Positions 50,601 through 58,835 of a stretch of 64,000 bases of DNA are shown here, piece by piece; position 1 is the first letter of the stretch, and each line of letters starts with the position of its first letter. Source of the DNA: Forficula auricularia (lineage: Eukaryota; Arthropoda; Insecta; Dermaptera; Forficulidae); NCBI GenBank assembly GCA_024734495.1, contig JALMQS010000070.1:13841295-13905294 (forward strand). The letters are read 5' to 3'. The position numbers and the translations under genes were made by a program. The notes below the pieces were generated by a model. It had not been told where the DNA came from and ran no database searches. It saw only the letters and a program-made list of their open reading frames with translations.

Positions 50601-53600
50601 ATATAAAATATTTAATTTATTATTCAAAATATTATATTGTTAAATTATTTTTTTGCAGAAATCGAAAGCCAAACCAAACTTGATTCGGAAGAAATAAAAA
50701 TGAAGGAAGAAGAAAATAAAAAAATTAAGGAAGAAGAAAATAAAAAAATAAAAGAGTTAGCAGAAAAAGAAGTTCCATACACTTTTGAATGTAATATTTG
50801 AACTATATTATATATTTTAAATTTGTGATTTAAATTTTATAATCAAAAAATATTTGCATAGTTCCAGAATCATACGAAGAATTTGAAGAATTATTAGAAA
50901 ATAAATCTATAATTGTTCAATCTGTTATTGTGGAACGCATAATTAAATGTCATAAATTGGGTTTAGACGAACAAAATCGAGAACGACTCAATACACTTTT
51001 TACTTTTCTGCTGCAGTTACTTCAAGATGTTTCTTTAAAGAATCCACAAGTATTTAAATTTTATTTTATTTTTTACTTATACCAGGTGTACAAATATGGA
51101 ATGCGGATTTGAGAAACAGATGACGCACCAATGCAGTGTGTAGCATAAAGATTTGACATAGATGGCACTTTGTTGCTCCATCAACAAGTGTCAAAGGCGC
51201 ATAAGTGATAAATTGTAAAAGTGTTTGCATAGTATTGTTTTGCTGTGTTCAATATGTCGAAATTTGTGCCAAATAAGATCATTCACCTACAGCATTAATT
51301 TTTTGTTTTCATTCCAAGACAACTGCTGCTGAATCATACCGAATGCTTCGAGAAGCTTATGGTGAACATGCGTGTGAAGGATGGTTTTGGCGTTTCAAAA
51401 ATGGTGGTTTCCATGTTGCAGACAAGGAACACGGAAAACCGGCAAAAATGTAAGAAGGTGTAGAATTTCAAGCATTGTTGGACGAAAACGATTAAAACGG
51501 TTAATACCAAACCCAACCAACAACAATTGATTGATTTAAACAGTTCGCTGCTCAAAAAACGATCAGAATATCAAAAAAGACAACATATTTTCTCCATGAA
51601 AATTCTCCATCATATACCGAAAAACCGGTTTGCGAAACGTTGGAAGCACTCAGCTGGGAGTTCTAGCCCATGCGGCTTTCTCACCAGACTTTGCTCCTTC
51701 CGATATCCACTTGTTTGCATTGATGGGTCACGCGCTTGCTGAGCAGCTCTTTGGTTCGTACGAAGATGTGAAAAAATGGTTCGATGAATGGTTCGCAGCA
51801 AAAGGGGAAGATTTTTACTGGCGTGGTATCCACAAATTGCCCGAAAGATGGGAAAAATGTATAACAAGCGATGGAGCATAATTTGAATAAAACACTTTTT
51901 ATTATTCTTCCGAATTTAACATGTTTTTTTAGAAAAAAAAATCCGCATTCCATACTTGTGCACTTAGTATATATCTATCATACAGTTGATTTTTGTAATT
52001 TTTATTTATTATAATAACATTTTTATTGCTTTAAAATATTTTTTAATTTAATTCTTGGTTCTTGGAAATTTGGAACAAGAAAAATTTGTTTAATACTTAT
52101 AAAACGTTTTGCCAGCAATCAAGACTTTTTTAGGCTTTAAATACAGTGGTACCTTGAGATACGAATCTTTTGAAATACAACATGAAATATTCTAAAATTT
52201 ATACCTCGACATACAACGAAAAATTTGAGATACGAATTTGCGATGTGCCTTATTTGATGATAGGTGTCTCACATTCTTTCGTAACATTTTAAAAAGAAGG
52301 CAGAAACAGACCTCTCTTGATCGTTACCTTATGAAGGTCTCACGCAGTGAAAGTCAGGAAAGTGAGGCCAAAAAGGCCTGACGTTAAAGTGATGATTAAT
52401 AAACATTGTGTGTTATTAATATATTAATAAACAAATTAATAAACATTATGTGTATTATTACTCGTTTATCTATATACAAATTGTGTATATTATGTTGTAA
52501 TTTAACTGTGTTTTGGGTTAGTTTAATATCGCTAGAACGCATTAATATATATTACATTATTTTAAATGGGAAAAATTGCTTCGAGATACGATTTTTTTGA
52601 CATACGACGATGATCACAGAACGAATTAAATTCGTATCTCAAGGTACCACTGTACATACAACAAGTAATAATAAAATTAATTATTTTTTATAATCTTAAA
52701 GCACAAAAATGTAAAAATCACCCATACATAACTAAATTCTACTAACTATTAAGTATCGTAGCCAAACTTTAATACTATCCTTCCATTGATACATATAGGA
52801 ATGTATAGGTGATTTTTATATATTTTATTATATTAAACGAACAATTTATGTATATATATAAGAATTAAAAAACATTTTTTTTATTCCTGATTACCAACAA
52901 CCAATATTACAATTTTCATAATGGAACAGAACACAATAAATGATATTTTCTTAATATTATAAATTTTTTCTTTTAGGATACTTTCAAACTTGTAGAACGA
53001 CTAGCCCCAATATTTTATGATTTAGCACAAATTTCACCCTCTCATTCAGAATTTTGTCTCATTCATGTTTTGAAAGAAAAATATAGTGAATTTATTGAAT
53101 CCAAACATAAAAGAATTCCTTCATTAAATACGGTAATATTCAAAAAATAATTTGTTTTAATATTTATAAATTACTAATTTGATTTTTCTTCATTGTAGAT
53201 GATATTTTTAAAATTGATTCCATATATTTTCCCAACATCTGATTTTTATCACCGAGTAACGTCGCCTGCTTTTGTATTTTTAGAGCATATATTAAGTTTA
53301 AGTCGAATATTATCTGTATACGACTTAACTCGAGGATTATTTTTAGTTACTATTTATATGGAGGTAATTATTTGGTTTCAAAAAACATTTAAAATAAATA
53401 ATTATCAATATTATTTTCTATTTATATTAATGTTGAAATTAATTGTTCTTTCTAGTATACTTCATTATCTAAAAGATTTTGTCCTATAGTGATAAATTTT
53501 TTAAGGGGAATTCTTTATATGGCTTACCCTGAATTTGAGCCCAAATCAATGTCTTATCCATTTAAAATTAAAGAAAAGCTTCTACTTATTGAGGAAACTT

Positions 53601-56600
53601 CAAAAGATTCACCTAATGAAGAAATTACAAACAGCAAGTAGGTTTTATTTAATTATGAATTCACTAAACACAGTTTATATGTATTTTAATATACACTCAT
53701 GACTTTTATTCTCAAGAAATAATCAACAATTCCATACAATATGAATTAATCATTTCATTTAAAATTTTTATCTCAATTGGAATTTTCTGCAATTCTTTTG
53801 CTAGACAACCAGGACTGGTCAATAGTAACTGGTCACTTATTGTAACTTGTAATTGGAACTAGTTTTCAAAATGAAAGGAACTACATAGTACAGTTTTTTT
53901 TTTTTGGGGGGGAGGAACTGTAACTTTAAAATTACTAATTCCTTGAAGTTATGGGGACAAACGTATTGGCGAATTAACTGGTCCGGCACTTTTCCAATTT
54001 AACCGCGAAAGCTTTCGGGAATCGGCAAAAATCATACTTTGGAGGGAATGACTATAACTCATCAGAGCCGTGGTAGTATCTATAAAATAGGGAAAGCACG
54101 GAAACGCTTCTTCGATGAGCTTTTCGGGTTGAGGGAGTTGGTGAGGGTCAAATCAAGCACCCCTTCGCTGTCAAATTGGATAAAAATCGAACAAGCGCTT
54201 TCGCAAACTCTTTTATTCCTATGACCTCCAGAGACTGGAACTCGCTCCCAGCCACCGTCTTCCCCGCGACTTATAACCTTCAGCTGTTTAAGACCCGTAT
54301 CCACAGATACCTTCGACCCCTACCCAGCCCATAAAAACCCTTCTTCTTCTTCTTTTCACGATGGAGGGGCCAACCCAAGCCTTTAGGGGATGCACCTTTT
54401 TGGTGTAACTCCTTCTCTTATCATTTTCATTAAAAAAAAAATCGTCAATTAGCCTAACAGCTCGTTTCTGAATTGCATCCAGAGTAAATTTTGAAAGAAA
54501 AACAATTAAATACATTAAATATTTGACCGATATGGACTATATAATGCACACTTACTCTTTTATGACATTACGAAATAAATTGAACTAAAATCATTTACCC
54601 AGAGGGGAGTAAGAAAAAAAAGAAATGAAATCTAATCAAATTTTAGTTATTCTTAAGGACCATACAGAATGAATTAAATAATAATTACTTACTTATCGCG
54701 GACTCTCGACGCTTCTCCGCACCCAGTCTCCATCTTTCTCGATCCTGACTATCCTCTTCGTTTAGGTTTCAGGATCGCATACCCTCGTTCATGTCGTCCA
54801 TCCAACATCGTCTGGCACGATCCCTCCTCCGTTTCTCCCATGGTGTCCATTGTAGAACCCTATTTGGGATTCTTTCCTCATCCATTCTTCATAAAAATTA
54901 CATGTCCTAAATGGAAGGGGGAGGGGATGATTAAAAAAACCAAAATAATTAAATCTTAGCTGATTTGTACAATATTTTTCACATTTACTCTTTAGAATCC
55001 TGTGGGATAAATGGGGCAAAACTTAGCAACAAATCTTTGGGGATGGTAAAAATAGAACCTCGTTGGACTTTAAAATCAGAAAAAAAAAAATTAATTATTA
55101 TTCGTATGAGTATTATTTTTAAAAAATTACTTTTTGTTGTACAAAAAAATTGGCATGTCTTTGCACTGTATTACTTTATCATTGCCCTCAAAACGGGTAT
55201 ATGTAAAGGTTATGTCAATGCATAAGCACTTTACACTAAATAAATCAAAATGTTTAAAAGTAACTTGTAACTCTGAGTAATTCCTTTAAATAAAAGATAC
55301 TCAGTTCTTTAAAATGATATTAACCTAGTAACTTATTTAATTGAAAAGTTTTTATTTATAGTAACATATTCACAAAGAGAAACAAAGAGGTTGTCCTCTA
55401 CTTGATGCAAATAAACATACACACATATATATCGAAATTATATATCTGTATATATATATATATATTATTTATTTGTTTAAGACTATACTTTCGAAGACTT
55501 GGTCTTCATCATCAGTCTTTTATTAATTATAAATATTGTTTTTCATGGAGTCAATACCGTATGAATATTGAAAATTTTCGATCTTTACTTAGTAAATATC
55601 CATGAAAAACAAAATTTATAATTAAAAAAAGTCTGATGATGAAGACCAAGTCTTCGAAACTATAGTCTCAAACAAATAAATATTGGTATATACAGATATA
55701 TAATTTCGATATATATATGTGTGTATGTTTATTTGCATCAAGCAGAAGACAACCTCTTTGTTTCTCTTTGTGAATCAACAACTCTGCTACTCTCAGCAAA
55801 ACAAAAACTTTTCAAGTAACTTATTCCCTAGAAGTTATGAAACTGCCCAGCCCTTTTTACAACAAACACAATATTGAATTAAAAAGAAGGCGGTAATCTT
55901 AGTCTTATCTAATACCTAATATGACGGAAATTTTTATTTCAGCAAAATTGATCTTCGACTTTCCTTTGCCAATCTGGATTCTGAAAACCCAAAAAATAAT
56001 AAATCCGAGTTAATCTCCAAATGTATATATACAGCATTAAAGATGTTAAAAGAAATTTTAAATATTCATGGTGAAAATTTAACATCACCTCAACATCTTT
56101 TTGAGCCATTTTTGTTGATTTTAAATAAATTACAAAGTCATTTGAAAAAAATTCAAAATGAATCTTTGGCATTAGAACAAATCAAAATATTGGTTGATTC
56201 AAATCTAGAGCTTTTAAATAAAATATTGGAGAAACCTTTAGAAAGACTTATACCAGAAGTGAAGAAACCAAAATTATTAAGACAATATGAACCACGAGTG
56301 AAAAAAGTTTATGACGATAAACATCATCGGTCGAGTGATCCAGAGAAAAATGAGCGGAATAAACTTTTACATAAAATCAAGAGGGCAAAGAAAGGAGCTT
56401 TGCGAGAAATTCGAAGAGACAAAGCTTTCATAGCTAAGGTTAAATTGAAAGAAACATTAAGAAGGTAAAATAATCATTCATAATATAAATTATTATTAAA
56501 AAAATTGATTAAGGTAGTTCTTTCACAAATACAAAAATTCAAGAAGTCTTATAAACTTGGAATATAAGTCATTAAAAGCATTATACACATACTGTTAAAA

Positions 56601-57362
56601 TTTGAAGACGATTTATCACACCAAACATGAAATAAATGCAATTAAAAATGAAATTTTTTACATAGGGTAGATTGGGAAAGGGTGGGAAAATGATCATTAT
56701 TTTATTTTTTTCATTGAAGAACATTCACCATCTTGATGAAAAACTAATATTTGTTAGAATAATATATTCGGAGTAACTTAAAAAAAATTGAAATTATTTA
56801 CCTTGTAGTTTTAATAAAAAAATTGGGCGATTATTTTTAGTGGGGGGATAGAATATCAATGGCTTGGAAACGATCCATTCTTAAATAGAATATAGTAGCG
56901 TAAAAAGTACAGTCACGTCAAAAAACATAACCTAAAATTTTAACACCGTTCATATTTATAGTGTGGTTACGAGGGTAAAACTTTTTGTGTGGATTGTCGC
57001 GAAAGAACCTCCTTAAATAAAACTTAACTTAATACAATACACTTGTGCATAAGAGCTCAAACTATTTTCAGAAATAGTAAATGCAACTTATTTTAATTAA
57101 GATAATTTATTTTAATGAAAATTACAATATAAGTTTATTGCTTTTACAAACATTTAAACATTCAAAAATGTTTAAATACAAAGGATTCTTTTATAAATTC
57201 AAAGTTATTTTTATTTAGGTATTTAATAATTTAATTTATATTTTTATACTAACACTAATATTTATTTTTAGTGATGCTGAACGAATGGCTAAAGTTAAAG
57301 AAATTTACGGATCAGCAGCCACTCAACAGGGAGAATTACGAAAATTGGAAAGGAATAAATAA
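38439..57362 (+). CDS. NOP14: NOP14 homologue, nucleolar SSU-processome protein, 12 exons, complete
   Basis: NOP14 acts in the nucleolus in the U3 snoRNP/SSU processome and is needed for 18S rRNA maturation and 40S assembly. Exons: 38439-38609, 43980-44286, 46364-46671, 47895-48046, 50231-50523, 50659-50790, 50862-51049, 52977-53132, 53199-53363, 53456-53637, 55943-56464, 57272-57362. All junctions are GT-AG and all phases join, giving 2,667 nt or 888 residues, close to the usual 800-900 of the family. Visible family features: a basic N-terminus followed by NPFEIH and the GLPGVSRSKA block (about residues 21-55), a long acidic run (about 340-405), the PYTFE-FPESYEEF segment (about 450-462), and a basic C-terminus with KGALREIRRDKAFIA (about 837-851). 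The spread over 19 kb comes from repeat-filled introns. The reading frame has no breaks, so the gene is probably functional. Identity rests on recognition of the family; exon joins are seen directly. Confidence 0.93.
38934..39345 (-). pseudogene. LINE RT C-terminal scrap
   Basis: - strand reads LERVQHTFLRTVNYKLG, LISHLKLNTLEQRRDYND and KLNFRIPSHSTRSQDMF, a Jockey-type ORF2 end. Lies antisense in NOP14 intron 1. Confidence 0.7.
39500..40116 (-). pseudogene. LINE RT C-terminal scrap, frameshifted
   Basis: HIYKAHIRPCLECGSHLWRG, LDAIQKRAVRLIDD, LSLFYRYYHGRCSDE, MTSRNWNSLPA, then a frame change to YNLHTFKTRVHRHLRL. Same LINE family as the scraps at 29190, 53935 and 54165. Confidence 0.75.
40302..40564. 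mobile_element. Palindromic insertion, 12-bp target duplication
   Basis: TATTCACATAGA at 40302-40313 and 40553-40564. Arms share TGCAAATAAACATACACACA and ATATATCTGTATATAT, meeting at TAAATAAATAAATAAAT. The module region is deleted in both arms. Confidence 0.8.
41270..41957. mobile_element. MITE B, complete copy
   Basis: TTAAGGTAGTTGTTTC and GTGAAACAACTACCTTAA ends. 688 bp including TTAA at each end. Noncoding. In NOP14 intron 1. Confidence 0.85.
42542..42720. mobile_element. Foldback-family copy without modules
   Basis: ATCAATGAGGTTGTCCTCTG and its complement flank an ~60-bp centre, ending CAACTCTGCTACTCTCGGC. The next insertion sits directly beside it. Confidence 0.65.
42721..42866. mobile_element. 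Minimal 120-bp palindromic insertion, 13-bp target duplication
   Basis: TAAATAAATATGT at 42721-42733 and 42854-42866. Arms GAAGGAGACAATAAAAGAGT and complement meet at GGAATTATTCC. The smallest clean example. Confidence 0.8.
42930..43085. repeat. 150-bp palindrome
   Basis: AAATTGAAAGGTTTTTATAG and complement, loop of AT-rich sequence near 43010. Confidence 0.65.
43145..43979 (+). mobile_element. hAT-like end and intron spacer
   Basis: CAGTGTTTCCCAACCTTTTTCG at 43145 is a hAT-type terminus pointing toward NOP14 exon 2. An inverted partner lies at 45430-45451, beyond the exon. Confidence 0.5.
43980..44286 (+). CDS. NOP14: NOP14 exon 2
   Basis: Starts after a TTTTTCAG acceptor with RKDTLLQEYNQKDK and ends in phase 1 at AGCT|GTAAGT. 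It contains the conserved N-terminal NOP14 stretch with FKDNRIGE, followed by LTHKGRALTDIE, and a run of aspartates near its end. Confidence 0.92.
44343..45156 (+). mobile_element. MITE A copy, split by a foldback
   Basis: TTAAGGTAGTTCTTTCAC to GAAGCTTAA. Interrupted at ACACTGTTAAA by 44432-44745. Original length about 490 bp. In NOP14 intron 2. Confidence 0.8.
44421..44756. mobile_element. Palindromic insertion, 11-bp target duplication
   Basis: ACACTGTTAAA at 44421-44431 and 44746-44756, matching a single copy of this string in the other MITE A elements. Modules at 44565-44604 (-) and 44624-44662 (+, CTGAAGA...GAAATATATATC). Confidence 0.85.
45157..46363 (+). other. NOP14 intron 2, second half
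   Basis: Contains the hAT-like right end (45430-45451), a LINE-type tail AAATAAAGACACTATTATTA at 45565, and a + strand module CTGATGA...GGCGAAACGTCGC near 45687-45720. Confidence 0.5.
46364..46671 (+). CDS. NOP14: NOP14 exon 3
   Basis: Acceptor TTTTTCAG; the first two bases complete the serine codon split with exon 2. Contains HFGGGIL and the SRKDLIDQLILESKKRK block that is typical of NOP14. Ends in phase 0 at GGACAG|GTATAT. Confidence 0.92.
46672..47894 (+). other. NOP14 intron 3
   Basis: Mostly one MITE B copy; the rest is AT-rich without features. Confidence 0.7.
46888..47595 (+). mobile_element. MITE B, left end truncated
   Basis: Matches 41270-41957 from AACTAGCAAAAAGTTAATGC to GTGAAACAACTACCTTAA. 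The left terminal repeat is reduced. Confidence 0.75.
47895..48046 (+). CDS. NOP14: NOP14 exon 4
   Basis: Acceptor CTTTCAG. Codes for PTDKLKSEEEIAKEEFERL and then LEQDRLNRMQG, a charged helical segment conserved in the family. Ends in phase 2 at GACGG|GTAAGT. Confidence 0.92.
48243..48766. mobile_element. 500-bp palindromic insertion, 12-bp target duplication
   Basis: ATACCTTCTAAT at 48243-48254 and 48755-48766. Arms of about 215 bp with very few differences meet near 48481. Each arm has a complete module (48316-48368 -, 48588-48638 +). Confidence 0.88.
48588..48638 (+). ncRNA. Hammerhead-like module, best stem I
   Basis: TTTGTTACC (stem I), CTGAAGA, A, GGAGA-ATAAA-TCTCC (stem II), GAA, ACGT (stem III), C, GGTTTAACAAA (stem I partner, 8-9 pairs with a small bulge). 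The expected cleavage would be after C48627. The extra A48604 departs from the hammerhead consensus. Confidence 0.6.
49140..49390. repeat. LINE-tail-like repeat
   Basis: CTCTAGTACGACCTGACGGG, then CCTATTAGTCGCCTCTTACG and ACAAGCAGGGAATACTGC. The last part recurs at 50107-50152. Similar strings are common at insect LINE 3' ends; class not resolved. Confidence 0.5.
49579..49886. mobile_element. Palindromic insertion, 13-bp target duplication
   Basis: CAAATAAATTATA at 49579-49591 and 49874-49886. The left arm has a module (49671-49712 -), the right arm lost part of it (CCTGAAATATATATATCGAG). The right end is TGTTTCACCAAGTACCAACA, as in the 6075-7008 element. Confidence 0.8.
50231..50523 (+). 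CDS. NOP14: NOP14 exon 5, acidic domain
   Basis: Acceptor TTTTTTGTAG. The first base completes a glycine codon shared with exon 4. Most of the exon is a glutamate/aspartate tract with imperfect internal repeats (EEESEGDDNEE units), as in other NOP14 proteins. Ends in phase 1 at TCTG|GTATGT. Confidence 0.9.
50659..50790 (+). CDS. NOP14: NOP14 exon 6
   Basis: Acceptor TTTGCAG. Lysine/glutamate-rich, including a near-exact repeat of MKEEENKKI-like units, ending in VPYTFE at the start of the conserved central region. Donor GAAT|GTAATA, phase 1. Confidence 0.88.
50862..51049 (+). CDS. NOP14: NOP14 exon 7
   Basis: Acceptor GCATAG. Codes for FPESYEEFEELL through SVIVERIIKCHKLGLDEQNRE, the start of the conserved helical core. 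Ends in phase 0 at CCACAA|GTATTT. A mariner remnant begins about 30 bp into the following intron. Confidence 0.9.
51080..51966 (+). mobile_element. Mariner deletion derivative in NOP14 intron
   Basis: Inverted ends AGGTGTACAAATATGGAATG and complement, TA on both sides, 883 bp between. Sense-oriented with NOP14. Confidence 0.85.
51290..51881 (+). pseudogene. Mariner transposase remnant
   Basis: HTH region in one frame (TTAAESYRMLREAYGEHACE, GWFWRFKNGGFHVADKEHGK), stops near 51450, then from about 51640 LGVLAHAAFSPDFAPSDIHL with the third catalytic aspartate and the tail WEKCITSDGA. Middle deleted, frames broken. Confidence 0.8.
52142..52654. mobile_element. pogo/Tigger-type MITE, TA duplications
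   Basis: TA-flanked ends CAGTGGTACCTTGAGATACG and complement. 509 bp, further GAGATACGAAT and GACATACGA motifs inside. Noncoding. Confidence 0.85.
52977..53132 (+). CDS. NOP14: NOP14 exon 8
   Basis: Acceptor TTCTTTTAG. Phase 0 on both sides, 52 codons, from DTFKLVERLAPIFYDLAQ to KRIPSLNT. Matches the helical repeat core of the family. Donor ACG|GTAATA. Confidence 0.91.
53199..53363 (+). CDS. NOP14: NOP14 exon 9
   Basis: Acceptor TTGTAG. Phase 0 on both sides, 55 codons. Contains the conserved LIPYIFPTSDF-HRVTSPA and DLTRGLFL motifs. Donor GAG|GTAATT. The intron before it is only 66 bp. Confidence 0.92.
53456..53637 (+). CDS. NOP14: NOP14 exon 10
   Basis: Acceptor TTTCTAG, phase 0. Begins YTSLSKRFCPIVINFLRGI. 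Ends in phase 2 at AGCAA|GTAGGT and joins the first base of exon 11 to make an asparagine codon. Confidence 0.9.
53935..54490. mobile_element. LINE scrap nested in an opposite-strand LINE scrap
   Basis: - strand LINE sequence (as at 39670-39960) is broken at about 54150 and resumes at 54440 (LDAIQKRAVRLIDD). Between, a + strand LINE tail reads MTSRDWNSLPATVFP, YNLQLFKTRIHRYLRPLPSP, stop, then a 3' UTR and poly-A at 54430. Confidence 0.7.
55327..55825. mobile_element. 477-bp palindromic insertion, 11-bp target duplication
   Basis: AGTAACTTATT at 55327-55337 and 55815-55825. Outer ends TTGAAAAGTTTTTATTTATAG and complement. Modules at 55480-55517 (-) and 55631-55670 (+). Inner arms ATTATAAATATTGTTTTTCATGG. 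Reference copy for the CTCTGCTTGATGCAAATAAAC family. Confidence 0.88.
55631..55670 (+). ncRNA. Hammerhead-like module (ACTATAGT stem III type)
   Basis: CTGATGA, T, GAAGAC-CAA-GTCTTC (stem II), GAA, ACTATAGT (self-complementary stem III), C, TC. Stem I is short (GA/TC). Confidence 0.5.
55943..56464 (+). CDS. NOP14: NOP14 exon 11, longest exon
   Basis: Acceptor TTTCAG. Contains the SPQHLFEPFLLIL segment, the LRQYEPRVKK motif and the basic KIKRAKKGALREIRRDKAF motif, all characteristic of the NOP14 C-terminal third. Ends in phase 2 at AGAAG|GTAAAA. Confidence 0.93.
56509..57016 (+). mobile_element. MITE A, complete copy in the last NOP14 intron
   Basis: TTAAGGTAGTTCTTTCAC and GCGAAAGAACCTCCTTAA ends, 508 bp with TTAA at both ends. 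Noncoding. Confidence 0.88.
57272..57362 (+). CDS. NOP14: NOP14 exon 12 (stop codon)
   Basis: Acceptor TTTTTAG. Completes a serine codon, then DAERMAKVKEIYG and a Q/E/R-rich tail to TAA at 57360-57362. The intron before it (56465-57271) holds a full MITE copy. Confidence 0.91.
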
Positions 57363-57448
57363 AATAAATGTTGATTGTATATATTATGTTAATTAAAATA
57401 AGATATATTTTGATTGTAAATATATATTAAGGTAATAAAATAAGTTAT
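57355..57448 (+). terminator. Candidate NOP14 polyadenylation region
   Basis: Two AATAAA hexamers overlap or touch the stop codon (57355-57360, 57362-57367), and another AATAAA lies near 57436. A very short 3' UTR is likely. Which signal is used cannot be told from sequence. Confidence 0.45.
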
Positions 57449-58835
57449 TTTTTAATTGCTGTCTATTTATATACGTATACAGAATAGAAAAAAACCCATT
57501 ACTAATAAGGTCTTTTTGAGAATAAATAAGTATTAGGTTAAACCAATCTTAAAAATATAAATAAATTTAAAAACTCCTAACTTTCATACTTAAAATTCAC
57601 GAAAATCAGCAACCCCTAGATGCCGCCTAATTCCAAATTTAGGTGAGGTGAGAAGGGGTGAAAAATAAAAATAATTCAAAATGACCGAGATTATTGTAGA
57701 ATCCATAGTTTTCGGGGTCGCTGAGATCATACTGCCGATGCTGTTTAATTTCAAGTTGGGAGTGGGGGGTGGGGGAAGGTCAGAAATAAAAATAATCAAA
57801 AACGAACGATATTATTGTAGAATGCATAGTGTTCGAGGTTGCTGAGATGATTAGTGACATTGTCGATGCCGTTTAATTCCAAGTTAAGGACGTTCCCGAA
57901 TTTAGCTCAGAAGCCATTCGCTCTTTCCCCTACTCTCACATGCGCAGAAATGCAAAAATATTTTCACTGCGTCGTTTCTCGGATCTGGCAACATTGCATT
58001 CTTATCGACGCTAAAAGACAAAGAATAAAAAAAAAATACTTTATGAAACAGCTCCATACGAAATTCCAGAGTGAGAACAGTTTAGTTAGGTTGAGAGAAT
58101 TAGCTAAAAATCTCAAATGCACCAGATGCAGAAGTTTTTTAGATATGGAAAAATTGAGTGATTTTAGTGCGACGTTGCCAACTCGCCATCTCTCACTTGC
58201 CATGCTATGAGAGAAAAAATGAAAACCATCAAAAGTACCTCATTTTTAACATTTTTCATACAAAACGAATACCGCTTTATACAATTATTTTAACAGAAAA
58301 ATATTTGTTATATATCCAGTTAATGATTATCAGTTTTTCAAAATAATTTCAAGAAAATTACGATTGTTATTTAATGAAACAGTCGCTTTAACATCAATCG
58401 GGATAGGGTTCTCGTGTTAAATATTCAAATTTCAAAGGTCAATATTTATAAATTTAGTCCCGCAAGGACTATAGAAAAAAAATTCTAGGTATAAAGGACA
58501 CTTATAAATATGTGTATTCAAAGTTTTAAAAGGATTGCAAGAAAATCGATTTATTAGGGGACGTCATTAAGCCCTATCAGCATGGGGTTGAGAATGGGTT
58601 GAAAATAAAAATAATAAAAAATGAACGAAATTAGTGTAGAATCCATAGTTTTTGGGGTCGCTCACATGAATAAAGCAGCTATGAATTAAGTTAGGGAATA
58701 GAGTAAAAAATGTTTGTTTAAGAGATGGGACGAGCTGGGAATTGATCCTGCCCCTTTGGATTGCATTCACTTCAAATTTTACTAGAGCGGAAAAAACAAC
58801 ATTGTCTGGGACGGCAAAAAAATTAAACACCGGTC
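57449..58835. repeat. Intergenic with a three-times repeated ~90-bp block
   Basis: GTAGAATCCATAGTTTTCGG-type blocks lie at about 57640-57733, 57760-57851 and 58585-58672, each after AAAAATAAAAATAATCAAAA. The open frame 57854-58210 between them is unsupported as a gene. Confidence 0.55.

Larger units (their letters stand above)
51050..52976 (+). other. NOP14 intron 7
   Basis: Contains a deleted mariner and a pogo-type MITE; the rest is AT-rich. Confidence 0.75.
53638..55942 (+). other. NOP14 intron 10
   Basis: 2.3 kb with nested LINE scraps (53935-54490) and a foldback at 55338-55814. The small open frames at 54789-55225 have no domain. Confidence 0.75.

Noticed and set aside
54789..55225. 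Small genes in NOP14 intron 10
   Set aside because: Short overlapping frames on both strands without motifs or plausible splice structure.
57854..58210. 118-codon open frame between NOP14 and the next gene
   Set aside because: No recognisable motif; an overlapping frame on the other strand is equally open; flanked by copies of a repeat block.
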